A stretch of DNA of 13,507 nucleotides, from contig CAIOKL010000194.1 of the NCBI GenBank assembly GCA_903858915.1, positions 1 through 13,507 of the forward strand. The letters are read 5' to 3'. A model generated the notes under the pieces. That model did not search any database. It saw only the letters and a program-made list of their open reading frames with translations, and was not told where the DNA came from. The position numbers and the translations under genes are program-made. Shown here in pieces: positions 1-6,810 of the stretch (the first letter of the stretch is position 1; each line of letters opens with the position of its first letter). The DNA comes from an uncultured Alphaproteobacteria bacterium (GTDB lineage: Bacteria > Pseudomonadota > Alphaproteobacteria > Rickettsiales > UBA1997).

Positions 1-88
1 GGGTTAGGGTGAGGGGTTTTAAAAAAAATTTAAAAAACAAAATCAAGAAATCGTCTTTTTTGGAATTTTTTTTGCGAATAAACGCTTC

Positions 89-109
89 ATCTTTTTCTTC
101 GAAAAAGAT
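89..109. repeat. short perfect hairpin, 9-bp stem
   Basis: The arms ATCTTTTTC (89-97) and GAAAAAGAT (101-109) are exact reverse complements around a TTC loop. The stem is A/T-rich and has no T-run after it on the plus strand, so it is a weak terminator candidate. It lies just upstream of the first dispersed-repeat copy and partly overlaps it. Confidence 0.5.
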
Positions 110-132
110 TCACGCCAGGGATTGCGTCGCTT
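100..132. repeat. direct repeat copy 1
   Basis: This 33-bp segment matches 174-206 at about 26 of 33 positions. The last 15 bases (118-132, GGGATTGCGTCGCTT) are identical in both copies. The period is 74 bp. The patch is GC-richer than its surroundings and non-coding, which suggests a degraded dispersed intergenic element of the kind common in alphaproteobacterial genomes. Family membership is inferred, not demonstrated. Confidence 0.55.
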
Positions 133-173
133 GGCGTCGTCGCTTTTCTCAATTGAAAATTTCATTTTGATTT

Positions 174-206
174 CGAAGACGACTTGCCCCTGGGATTGCG
201 TCGCTT
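174..206. repeat. direct repeat copy 2
   Basis: This is the second copy of the 33-bp imperfect repeat, sharing the exact 15-bp core at 192-206 with copy 1. It ends about 26 bp before the terminator hairpin at 232. Only two copies are visible in the window, with an unrelated spacer between them, so it is not a CRISPR array. Confidence 0.55.
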
Positions 207-231
207 TTGGCTCCTGATCCCGTTCTTCTCT

Positions 232-258
232 AAAAATAGCCGTTTAGGCTATTTTTTT
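232..258. terminator. likely bidirectional intrinsic terminator
   Basis: A perfect 10-bp stem is formed by AAAAATAGCC (232-241) and GGCTATTTTT (247-256), with a GTTTA loop and Ts continuing to 258. The A-tract on one side and T-tract on the other give a U-run in both directions. On the plus strand it could end a transcript coming from left of the window. On the minus strand it lies just downstream of the decayed nuclease-like fragment (285-470), where that gene's terminator would be expected. Confidence 0.7.
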
Positions 259-284
259 AACGCAAATAACCCTCAAGGGGGGAG

Positions 285-470
285 CTATAGCCCGTAAGCT
301 TGATGAGTATTTTGCAAATTATTTTCAATGGTTTTTTTGACATACCAAATACGGTCTTCGCTATTTTTAAGTTTATCAAGCAAAACCAAATTATGCCCTC
401 GAGGCGATTGTCCAACAGCTTGTTGGAAAATTTGCTCATCAAGTCCAAGTCTCGGCAAAACTACACACAT
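285..470 (-). pseudogene. remnant of YhcG/DUF1016-type nuclease domain
   Basis: The minus-strand reading frame gives a 61-residue peptide containing GHNLVLLDKLKNSEDRIWY followed by VKKTIENN. This closely resembles the conserved N-terminal block of YhcG/DUF1016 (PDDEXK-like) proteins, where the pattern is roughly PWGHN-LLLDK-K-ERLWY-TIENGWSRN. The usual Trp in PWGHN is Arg here, the GWSRN segment is missing, and the frame closes soon afterwards. No PDDEXK catalytic domain follows; the terminator at 232-258 comes next. Upstream of the ATG at 470 the frame is closed by stops. I read this as an internal piece of a decayed gene, not a working 61-residue protein. Family recognition is from memory of the motif, so certainty is moderate. 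Intact members are often found near mobile or defence genes. Confidence 0.55.
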
Positions 471-522
471 ATTTTCAAGCTAAAATTATATTATTTTCAA
501 CAAGATATTTGCCAAATTTTTC

Positions 523-550
523 TTGTCATTTGATTTCTGTTCACTATTCT
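523..550 (+). promoter_or_regulatory. candidate umuDC promoter
   Basis: TTGTCA (523-528) and TATTCT (545-550) are separated by 16 bp, about 55 bp before the umuD start. The sequence is A/T-rich and such matches arise easily by chance. A GTTC half-site (539-542) sits in the spacer, but the second half of the alphaproteobacterial LexA box GTTC-N7-GTTC is missing. SOS control is therefore not shown by sequence. Confidence 0.25.
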
Positions 551-605
551 AAAATATTATTTTTCAACGAAAAACATTAATTATAAATATAAAAAACTGA
601 TTATT

Positions 606-1121
606 ATGACAAGAGGTGGATATCGAAAAAATGCCGGCAGGCCTAAGGGCAATGGCAAATATCAAGAATCAACGAAACCGGTTAGAATTCCGCTTAGTTT
701 GGTCGGCAAAATCACCGATTATATTGAAAATAAAGGATTCGCTTTGCCACTTTATAGTTGCACCGTAAGAGCCGGCTTCCCCTCGCCCGCCGATGATTAT
801 ATCGTCGAAAATATCGATCTAAACAAATATTTAATCAAACATCCCACCGCCACTTTTTTAGTCAAAGTCGCTGGCGATTCGATGATCGATGTCGGCATTA
901 ATCCCGACGATATTTTGGTGGTCGATCGCAGTTTGGAAGTGAAAAATGGCGATATAATAATCGTCGCCATCAACGGCGAGTTGACGGTAAAAAAATTATC
1001 CAAAACCAGCAAAGGAATTTTTTTAATGCCCGCCAACAAAAAATATCAGCCGATTCCGATTCACGATTTCAACGATAATGTGATTTGGGGAGTGGTCACC
1101 AATGTGATTCACAAATTATGA
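606..1121 (+). CDS. umuD: UmuD-like SOS mutagenesis protein (S24 self-cleaving)
   Basis: This is the accessory subunit of DNA polymerase V. After RecA-stimulated self-cleavage, UmuD' dimers bind UmuC and permit translesion synthesis. The 171-residue protein aligns along its length with the LexA/UmuD S24 peptidase fold. A PLYS...RAGFPSPADDY segment holds the expected Ala56-Gly57 cleavage site. GDSMID carries the nucleophile Ser92, and ELTVKK carries the general base Lys129, the same 37-residue spacing as E. coli Ser60/Lys97. It is longer than E. coli UmuD (139 residues) because of a basic N-terminal segment RGGYRKNAGRPKG (3-15), an AT-hook-like stretch I recall from a subset of UmuD/MucA-type proteins. 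Its stop overlaps the umuC start as ATGA, indicating translational coupling. No Shine-Dalgarno is visible before the ATG. Confidence 0.93.
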   Translation: MTRGGYRKNAGRPKGNGKYQESTKPVRIPLSLVGKITDYIENKGFALPLYSCTVRAGFPSPADDYIVENIDLNKYLIKHPTATFLVKVAGDSMIDVGINPDDILVVDRSLEVKNGDIIIVAINGELTVKKLSKTSKGIFLMPANKKYQPIPIHDFNDNVIWGVVTNVIHKL

Positions 1122-2446
1122 AAAATCAATCTTATCAAAATTTAAATCAACACACCAAATCAATTTTCGCCTTGGTTGATTGCAATAATTTTTACGCCTC
1201 TTGCGAACGCGTTTTTCGTCCAAATTTACAACAAAAACCCATCGTGGTTTTGTCAAATAATGATGGCTGTATCATTGCCCGCTCCAACGAAGCCAAGGCT
1301 TTGGGCATTGAGATGGGGGCACCGTTTTACAAATTTCGCCAACTTATTGAAAAAAATAAAGTCGCGGTTTTTTCTTCTAATTATACTTTTTACGGCGACA
1401 TGTCGAATCGCGTGATGAAATCATTGCAAATGATGGTTCCCGACCTCGAAATTTATTCAATCGACGAGGCGTTTTTGCGACTCGATAACATCGCTTTCGA
1501 TGACATTATAAATTTATGTTACAAAATTCGTTTCAATATTAATAAATGGCTCGGCATACCTACTTCCATAGGCATTGCCGGCACTAAAACTTTGGCAAAA
1601 ATTGCCAATCAAATCGCCAAAAAAAATCTTTATAATTTAGCGCCGAATCATCTTTGCGATTTACGCGACGAAAATTTGCAAATAAAAGTTTTAGCGCAAA
1701 CCGCGGTGCAAGAAGTATGGGGAATTGGCAAGGGCATCGCCACTAAATTAAAGGCGATTGGCATTGAAAATGCTTTGCAATTGCGTCAAGCCGATTCGAA
1801 GCAAATTCGCAAAATCCTTGGCGTAGTTGGCGAGAGGATTGTTTACGAACTTAACGGCGTTTCATGTTTGCGCCTCGAAGAAATTACTCCGCGCAAAAAT
1901 ATTTTATCGTCAAAATCTTTTGGCAAAAATGTCACCGCCAAATCTGATTTACAAGAAGCCGTCGCCAATTACGCAGTGAGGGCTTGCGAGAAAATGCGTA
2001 AACAAAAAACTTTGGCTCAAGCGATTTATGTTTACATTCGCACCAATCCATTTTCGAGCAAACCTCAATATTGCGAAGGAAGCACTATTAGCTTCGCTTC
2101 GCCGACCGATAATGTTGCCGAAATTTTAAAATCGGCGTTAAAAATTTTAGAGCAAATTTATCAAAAAAATTATGAGTATAAAAAGGCCGGAATTATGCTT
2201 TTAGACTTAGTGAAAAAAGGCGAGAACGCCCAAGATGATTTATTTTCGTTGCCTCAAAATATCAATAAATTTGATAATAAAAAAACCGAAATTATTCAAA
2301 AAACTTTAGAAAAAATTAATCAAAATTTTAGCAAAAACACCATATTTTACGCCATCCAAGGAACCAAAAGAAGCTGGCAAATGCTGTGCAACAAGCGTTC
2401 GCAACATTACACGACGGATATCAAAGAATTAGTAAAAGTTTATTAA
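1118..2446 (+). CDS. umuC: UmuC, Y-family DNA polymerase V catalytic subunit
   Basis: This is the catalytic subunit of error-prone polymerase V, acting with UmuD' on damaged DNA. I place the start at 1118, where ATGA overlaps the umuD stop. An in-frame ATG at 1085 lies inside umuD and would add 11 unconserved residues. The protein is 442 residues (E. coli 422). DCNNFYASCE gives metal ligand Asp21 and steric-gate Tyr26. SIDEAF gives Asp116 and Glu117. A helix-hairpin-helix WGIGKG (201-206) and a little-finger domain follow. QDDLF (372-376) fits a beta-clamp-binding peptide. The C-terminus has the family's W-Q-M...S..YTT...EL pattern. It ends 10 nt from the converging coaE stop with no terminator hairpin between them. 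G+C at third positions appears higher than in coaE or the pilin genes, which is compatible with different ancestry but not quantified. Confidence 0.95.
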   Translation: MKNQSYQNLNQHTKSIFALVDCNNFYASCERVFRPNLQQKPIVVLSNNDGCIIARSNEAKALGIEMGAPFYKFRQLIEKNKVAVFSSNYTFYGDMSNRVMKSLQMMVPDLEIYSIDEAFLRLDNIAFDDIINLCYKIRFNINKWLGIPTSIGIAGTKTLAKIANQIAKKNLYNLAPNHLCDLRDENLQIKVLAQTAVQEVWGIGKGIATKLKAIGIENALQLRQADSKQIRKILGVVGERIVYELNGVSCLRLEEITPRKNILSSKSFGKNVTAKSDLQEAVANYAVRACEKMRKQKTLAQAIYVYIRTNPFSSKPQYCEGSTISFASPTDNVAEILKSALKILEQIYQKNYEYKKAGIMLLDLVKKGENAQDDLFSLPQNINKFDNKKTEIIQKTLEKINQNFSKNTIFYAIQGTKRSWQMLCNKRSQHYTTDIKELVKVY

Positions 2447-2447
2447 G

Positions 2448-2469
2448 AAAATGAAATTAAAATGAAATT
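2448..2469. repeat. perfect 11-bp tandem duplication at umuC/coaE junction
   Basis: AAAATGAAATT occurs twice back to back (2448-2458 and 2459-2469). It starts two bases after the umuC stop and covers the coaE stop codon and its last codons. It looks like a replication-slippage duplication in an A/T-rich spacer. It may have altered the coaE C-terminus slightly. Confidence 0.7.
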
Positions 2470-3080
2470 ATTTGCTGATAAATCTCTAAAGTTTTTCGTT
2501 TTAAATCCATCAAATTTCCATCATTATAAATAATAAAATCGGCGTTTTGGATTCTTTCGGCGTCGCTAATTTGTTTATTTTTTAACATTAAAAATTTATT
2601 TTTTAATTCATTTATTAAATCAGGATTGGCATTTTTTAAATCAGGGATGACTCGTTGAATATAGCGGTCTTGGCGTATTTTTTCATCGGCGATAATGGCA
2701 ATAATTTTATCAGTTTTATATTGATTAGATTCAAGCAAAAGTGGAATATTTATCACCACAAAATTAGCTTTTTTTTGTAAATTTTTTTCTAAAAAATTTT
2801 GATAAATTTCTCGAACTTTAGGATGAATAATTTTTTCTAAAATATGAATTTGCGTTGGATTTTTTGAAATTAATGAACTCAAAATTTTACGCTCAATAAT
2901 TTTTTTATTAAAACTTTCGGGGAAATTTTTAGCGATTAATTCAATAATTTCTTGGTCTTGCAAATAGAGATTATGAACTACAGCGTCAGCATCGAAAACC
3001 TCAATTCCTAAATCAAAAAAAATATTGGCAACAGCATTTTTTCCAGAGGCAATTCCTCCGCTTAAGCCAATAATTTTCAT
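2457..3080 (-). CDS. coaE: dephospho-CoA kinase
   Basis: It phosphorylates the ribose 3'-OH of dephospho-CoA, the last step of coenzyme A synthesis, in the cytosol. With the start at 3080 it is 207 residues and begins MKIIGLSGG, as family members usually do. An upstream in-frame ATG at 3101 would add seven residues (MNCNKNN) and overlap the preceding gene, so I reject it. The P-loop is GGIASGKN (8-15), FDAD (29-32) matches the family's acceptor-site acidic motif, HPKVR (87-91) and IPLLLE (112-117) are core motifs, and R138/R143 lie in the lid. One oddity is that the residue after the P-loop Lys is Asn15 instead of the usual Ser/Thr that helps hold Mg2+. It is the last gene of the pyrH-led operon, 7 nt after the mutase stop, and converges on umuC. 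Confidence 0.92.
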   Translation of the reverse strand: MKIIGLSGGIASGKNAVANIFFDLGIEVFDADAVVHNLYLQDQEIIELIAKNFPESFNKKIIERKILSSLISKNPTQIHILEKIIHPKVREIYQNFLEKNLQKKANFVVINIPLLLESNQYKTDKIIAIIADEKIRQDRYIQRVIPDLKNANPDLINELKNKFLMLKNKQISDAERIQNADFIIYNDGNLMDLKRKTLEIYQQIISF

Positions 3081-3087
3081 GTTATTT

Positions 3088-4518
3088 TTATTGCAATTCA
3101 TGCGGAATTTTGATGTTACAAAAATTAAGTTTTTCGCGTAAATTATTTTTCATTTTCTCAAGATTATGTGACGAATTCGCTTCGCATCGCGCCACTAAAA
3201 CCGGTTGAGTATTCGAAGCACGAATCAGCCACCAACCTTCAGTGCTGTTGGCTCTAATGCCATCAATATCAACAAATTTTTCGTTATTTTTATGTAATAA
3301 ATTTTTTAAATCTTCAACGATTGCAAACTTTTTTTCTTCGAAAGTTTCAATTCTAATTTCGGCAGTAGAAAAAGTTTCTGGCAATTCCGCGCGCATTTGT
3401 TCCAAGCTTTTAGATGAGTTCGCTAAAATATTTATTAAGCGAATCGAAGCATAAAGCGCATCGTCAAAACCATAATATTTATCAGCGAAGAAAATGTGTC
3501 CCGACATTTCTCCCGCAAGGCTCGCGCCTAATTCTTTCATTTTAGCTTTGATGAGTGAATGACCAGTTTTCCACATCACAGCTTCGCCTCCCGCTTTGGT
3601 AATTTCGGCGAATAAAGAGCCACTAGCTTTGACATCGGCGATAATTGTGGCGCCACGATTTTTTGCTAAAATTTCTCTGGCAAAGAAAATTAATAATTGA
3701 TCGCCCCAAATAATTTCGCCCGCGCCGTCAACTACGCCAATTCTATCGCCATCGCCATCGAAAGCGATACCAAAATCACATTTTTTCTCCTTCACCACCG
3801 CAATTAAATCTTGTAAATTTTTGGCTTCGGTTGGATCTGGATGATGATTCGGAAAATTGCCATCAATTTCGTTAAAAAGCAAAAAATGTTCGCCATAAAT
3901 TCTTTGCGAAAGTGCGGTCATAATTTCTCCCGCCGAGCCATTGCCGGCATCCCAAACGATTTTTAATTTTTTCTGCCCTTCAAAATCTTCAACCTCATTA
4001 AGTAAACCACTATCGCTTTGCGACAATTCGCAATCGTTAAGTAAACGACTTAAATATTTTTCACGAATATCGAATGTTGAAACAGAACCTTCGGCATTTA
4101 CAAAATCTTGATTTTCAAGAATTTTTGCTAAACCCAAAATATCAGCACCATGAAAATTTTGATTTTTTATCATCATTTTAAAACCGTTATGGTCCTTAGG
4201 ATTGTGCGATCCCGTGACCATAATTCCCGCATCAAGATTTAATTCGTAAACTGAAAAATAAAGCATCGGCGTCGGTCCCAAACCAATATCAACAACTTCA
4301 ATGCCACTGTCATATAAACCTTGAATCAAGCGCTCTTTAAGAATTGGCGAACTATAACGACCGTCGCATCCCACCGCCATTTTATTTTTATTATTTTGGT
4401 GAAGAATTTTTGCAAAACAACGCCCAACAAAATAAGCGTCATTATCAAAAAGCGTTTGATTATAAACACCTCTGATATCATAAGCCCGAAGGATTGAAGA
4501 GTGAAATTTGTGAGTCAT
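3088..4518 (-). CDS. manB: phosphomannomutase/phosphoglucomutase
   Basis: It belongs to the alpha-D-phosphohexomutase superfamily, interconverting hexose 6-phosphates and 1-phosphates for surface polysaccharide or nucleotide-sugar synthesis. The 476-residue protein has all four signature sites: the phosphoserine loop TGSHNP with Ser104, the Mg2+ site DGDGDR (254-259), the sugar loop EMSGH (337-341) and the phosphate-binding RASNTQP (433-439). AYDIRG near the N-terminus and the length match the ManB/AlgC type, not GlmM. Mannose versus glucose preference cannot be read from sequence, so the symbol is a family label. The start lies 3 nt after the thiG stop, with no Shine-Dalgarno. Confidence 0.93.
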   Translation of the reverse strand: MTHKFHSSILRAYDIRGVYNQTLFDNDAYFVGRCFAKILHQNNKNKMAVGCDGRYSSPILKERLIQGLYDSGIEVVDIGLGPTPMLYFSVYELNLDAGIMVTGSHNPKDHNGFKMMIKNQNFHGADILGLAKILENQDFVNAEGSVSTFDIREKYLSRLLNDCELSQSDSGLLNEVEDFEGQKKLKIVWDAGNGSAGEIMTALSQRIYGEHFLLFNEIDGNFPNHHPDPTEAKNLQDLIAVVKEKKCDFGIAFDGDGDRIGVVDGAGEIIWGDQLLIFFAREILAKNRGATIIADVKASGSLFAEITKAGGEAVMWKTGHSLIKAKMKELGASLAGEMSGHIFFADKYYGFDDALYASIRLINILANSSKSLEQMRAELPETFSTAEIRIETFEEKKFAIVEDLKNLLHKNNEKFVDIDGIRANSTEGWWLIRASNTQPVLVARCEANSSHNLEKMKNNLREKLNFCNIKIPHELQ

Positions 4519-4521
4519 AAA

Positions 4522-5304
4522 TTAAGTAATTTTTCCATTAATTGGCGAAGATGGTGAAGCAAAATTTTTCTTTTCCATTCTTCCCGCTAAAAAAGCCAAC
4601 CTACCCGCTTCAACCGCTAATTTCATGGCGCGCGCCATCAAAATTGGATTTTTAGCTTTAGCAATTGCCGTGTTCATTAAAACGCCATCGCAACCTAATT
4701 CCATGGCGATTGAGGCGTCTGAAGCCGTGCCGACTCCGGCATCGACTAAAACCGGCACTTTTGATTGCTCAATAATAAATTGAATATTTAAAGGATTTTG
4801 AATTCCAAGCCCAGAGCCGATCGGAGCCGCCAAGGGCATAATCGCGCAACAACCAATATCTTCAAGTTCTTTAGCGACAATCGGGTCATCGGAAGTGTAA
4901 ACCATCACCTCAAAACCCTCTTTAATCAAGAGTTCAGAAGCTTTAATGGTTTGAATAACATTTGGATAAAGCGTTTTTTCATCAGCCAAAACTTCCAACT
5001 TAACCAAATTCCAACCTCCGGCTTGACGAGCTAACCGCAAGGTTCGCACCGCATCTTCGGCGCTAAAACAACCCGCAGTATTTGGGAGATAAGTATATTT
5101 TTGTGGGCTTAAAAAATCTTGCAACATCGCTTCGCCTTTTTTTTCGATATTGACGCGACGCAACGCGACCGTAACGATTTCGGCGCCAGAAGCTTCAATG
5201 GCGCGCGCCGTTTCTTGGAAATCTTGATATTTGCCCGTTCCGACCAATAATCGTGAATGAAATTTTTTACCAGCAATTTCAAAAAAATCATTTTCTAAAT
5301 TCAT
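4522..5304 (-). CDS. thiG: thiazole synthase
   Basis: ThiG makes the thiazole phosphate of thiamine from 1-deoxyxylulose 5-phosphate, dehydroglycine or its equivalent, and ThiS-thiocarboxylate sulfur. The 260-residue protein is a complete TIM-barrel member. It has SRLLVGTGKY (17-26), TVALRR (45-50), Lys102 in NLVKLEVLADEKTLYPN as the expected Schiff-base lysine, PLAAPIGSG with GLGIQNP (157-171), and VDAGVGTASDA near the C-terminus. No thiS, thiF, thiO/thiH or thiC is adjacent. The gene sits alone between cdsA and the mutase gene, so partners must be elsewhere if the pathway works. It starts 19 nt after the cdsA stop. Confidence 0.95.
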   Translation of the reverse strand: MNLENDFFEIAGKKFHSRLLVGTGKYQDFQETARAIEASGAEIVTVALRRVNIEKKGEAMLQDFLSPQKYTYLPNTAGCFSAEDAVRTLRLARQAGGWNLVKLEVLADEKTLYPNVIQTIKASELLIKEGFEVMVYTSDDPIVAKELEDIGCCAIMPLAAPIGSGLGIQNPLNIQFIIEQSKVPVLVDAGVGTASDASIAMELGCDGVLMNTAIAKAKNPILMARAMKLAVEAGRLAFLAGRMEKKNFASPSSPINGKIT

Positions 5305-5308
5305 AAAT

Positions 5309-5334
5309 TTATGCTAAACTAAATTATGCTAAAC
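5309..5334. repeat. 11-bp direct repeat at the cdsA-thiG junction
   Basis: TTATGCTAAAC is present at 5309-5319 and 5324-5334 with a 15-bp period. The right copy contains the cdsA stop and last codons, and the left copy lies in the spacer before thiG. This looks like a local duplication of the cdsA 3' end. No regulatory meaning is evident. Confidence 0.6.
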
Positions 5335-6079
5335 CGAATTGCGCGGGAAAAATTGATATTATGACCCAAACCAACGGAGCCACGAGAATCATGCCGTCGA
5401 GGCGATCTAAAACTCCACCATGTCCGGGAATAATGTCGCCCGAATCTTTTACTCCGAAAATTCTTTTAAATTTTGATTCGAGTAAGTCACTTAATTGCTC
5501 GACGATTGAAATTAAAATGCTGATTGCTAAGAAAAATAATATCGAACCGGGAAAAATAATTGCCGAAATAACGCCAATTCCCATGCTCGCAACGACTCCG
5601 CCAATTAATCCTGACCAAGTTTTGTTGGGACTAATTGCGGGAGCGATTTTAGTTCCGCCCAAAGATTTTCCGGCAAAAAAAGCAAAAATATCCGTCGCCC
5701 AAATTATTGCAAACATCCAAAATAAGATTTCATTATCCAAAATTCTAATCGAAATTGCGCAATAAAGTGGAATCGAAATATAAAGAAAACCGATTAAGCG
5801 CCACTTCTTTTTATCGGGCATTTTTTGCGACATTTCCGACCATTCAAACGCCATTAAAACTGCGATAACGATTGCTAAAAAAATAAATAATTTTTGAGAA
5901 TTAAAAATGGCAAATAAGGCAATTGGAATCATTATTAGGGAGCTAATAATTCTTTTGCGAGTATTGTCGGAAGGGTCAAGATAATGGACTTGCGCAACCA
6001 ATTTGTTAAAAATTAATAAAGTAAAATTATAAACCAAAATTGGGAATTTTAATAATTTTAAAATCTTATCTTTTTCCAT
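5324..6079 (-). CDS. cdsA: phosphatidate cytidylyltransferase (CDP-diacylglycerol synthase)
   Basis: This integral membrane enzyme converts phosphatidic acid plus CTP to CDP-diacylglycerol, the precursor of phosphatidylethanolamine and phosphatidylglycerol. The 251-residue protein has about seven or eight hydrophobic segments. The family signature spans about 202-228: SKFKR, then KDSGD, then PGHGGVLDRLD. The first 40 residues include an additional hydrophobic stretch (about 12-26) before TRKRIISSLIMIPIAL (40-55), where many relatives begin, so this is a modest N-terminal extension. The start at 6079 overlaps the uppS end by 14 nt and is preceded at 4 nt by AGAGAGG, the only convincing Shine-Dalgarno-like site in the window. 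It follows uppS, the usual order. Confidence 0.95.
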   Translation of the reverse strand: MEKDKILKLLKFPILVYNFTLLIFNKLVAQVHYLDPSDNTRKRIISSLIMIPIALFAIFNSQKLFIFLAIVIAVLMAFEWSEMSQKMPDKKKWRLIGFLYISIPLYCAISIRILDNEILFWMFAIIWATDIFAFFAGKSLGGTKIAPAISPNKTWSGLIGGVVASMGIGVISAIIFPGSILFFLAISILISIVEQLSDLLESKFKRIFGVKDSGDIIPGHGGVLDRLDGMILVAPLVWVIISIFPAQFGLA

Positions 6080-6809
6080 AGCGCCTCTCTCTTTTGTTAA
6101 AATTATTAATTGCTTTTAGTAATTCAAATTTATCGAATTCTGGCCAAAATTTCTCACTAAAATAAAATTCAGTGTAAGCAACTTGCCAAAGCAAAAAATT
6201 ACTGATTCTTAAGTCTCCCGCAGTTCTGATTAAAAGATCTGGATCGGGAATTTCTGGATGATAAAGATGCTTTTTAAATAAATCTTCATCAATATTATCG
6301 ATAATAATTTCTTGATTTTTAACCGCAACAGCAATTTTCTTTACGGCGTCAACAATTTCTTGACGAGCGCCATATGAAAACGCAACAATTAGTGTAAGTT
6401 TGGAATTATTTTTGGACATTTCTTCGACCTGCTGAATCTTGTCTCTGAGCTTCTCTTCAACATTATTTAAATTTCCCGAAACAACAATTTTTATTCCGCT
6501 ATCAATTAATTCTTGCGATTCTTTTGAGAGATATTCGTAAAGCAAATTCATTAAATAATCGACTTCCTCTTTGGGGCGATTCCAGTTTTCCGAAGAAAAG
6601 GCGTAAATTGTTAAATATTTTACGCCAATTTCAATGCAATTATTAGCTATTTTCTGCACATTATCCGAGCCAATTTTATGTCCAACTTTAATTGGCAAAG
6701 ACTTACTTTTGGCATAACGGGCATTGCCGTCCATTATAATTGCGACATGATTTGGAATTTTATCCAAAGAATTTAATGCTGGTTTTTTTGAAAAAAATTT
6801 GAACACCAA
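6066..6809 (-). CDS. uppS: isoprenyl transferase (undecaprenyl diphosphate synthase)
   Basis: It extends farnesyl diphosphate with isopentenyl diphosphate in cis to make the C55 lipid carrier for peptidoglycan and surface glycans. The 247-residue protein has IIMDGNARYA (24-33), with Asp27 in the Mg2+/diphosphate site, GHKIG (43-47), YAFSSENWNRP (69-79), and RTAGDLRISNFLLWQ (195-209). MDGNAR and RTAGD replace the more common MDGNGR and RTSGE, but the catalytic Asp and Arg residues are kept. No ATG is available at the family's expected start. It begins at TTG (6809), or GTG one codon later (6806), 1 nt after the frr stop, so its translation probably depends on coupling to frr. Confidence 0.95.
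   Translation of the reverse strand: MVFKFFSKKPALNSLDKIPNHVAIIMDGNARYAKSKSLPIKVGHKIGSDNVQKIANNCIEIGVKYLTIYAFSSENWNRPKEEVDYLMNLLYEYLSKESQELIDSGIKIVVSGNLNNVEEKLRDKIQQVEEMSKNNSKLTLIVAFSYGARQEIVDAVKKIAVAVKNQEIIIDNIDEDLFKKHLYHPEIPDPDLLIRTAGDLRISNFLLWQVAYTEFYFSEKFWPEFDKFELLKAINNFNKRERRYGKR
6084..6090 (-). promoter_or_regulatory. ribosome binding site of cdsA
   Basis: On the minus strand AGAGAGG stands 4 nt before the cdsA ATG. It lies in the last codons of uppS, which encode basic residues, so it may be partly a coding by-product. It supports 6079 as the cdsA start. Confidence 0.5.
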
Positions 6810-6810
6810 A

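Larger units (their letters stand above)
1..231. other. gene-free left flank with degraded repeats
   Basis: No coding region is supported here; all frames are short and give unrecognisable peptides. The stretch starts A/T-rich and then carries a GC-richer patch (about 111-220). That patch contains two imperfect repeat copies and a small hairpin, listed separately. Any gene to the left would end before position 1 and could use the terminator at 232-258. Nothing here resembles a tRNA or other known RNA that I can recognise. Confidence 0.6.

Noticed and set aside
1..16. Telomere-like GGGTTAGGG at the left edge
   Set aside because: It is one short occurrence followed by A/T-rich sequence, with no tandem array; chance is sufficient.
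100..206. CRISPR array
   Set aside because: Only two imperfect copies with a single spacer and no cas genes.
300..533. Plus-strand open frame of 77 codons
   Set aside because: The peptide is low-complexity and matches nothing I know; the opposite strand carries the recognisable nuclease-like motif.
539..553. LexA box upstream of umuD
   Set aside because: GTTC is present but the bases seven positions later are TAAA, not GTTC; only a half-site.
1085..1117. Earlier start for umuC inside umuD
   Set aside because: The extra 11 residues are only umuD read in another frame; the ATGA overlap at 1118 is a typical coupled start.
3081..3101. Upstream start for coaE
   Set aside because: It adds seven residues before the conserved MKIIGLSGG start and overlaps the mutase gene; no ribosome site supports it.
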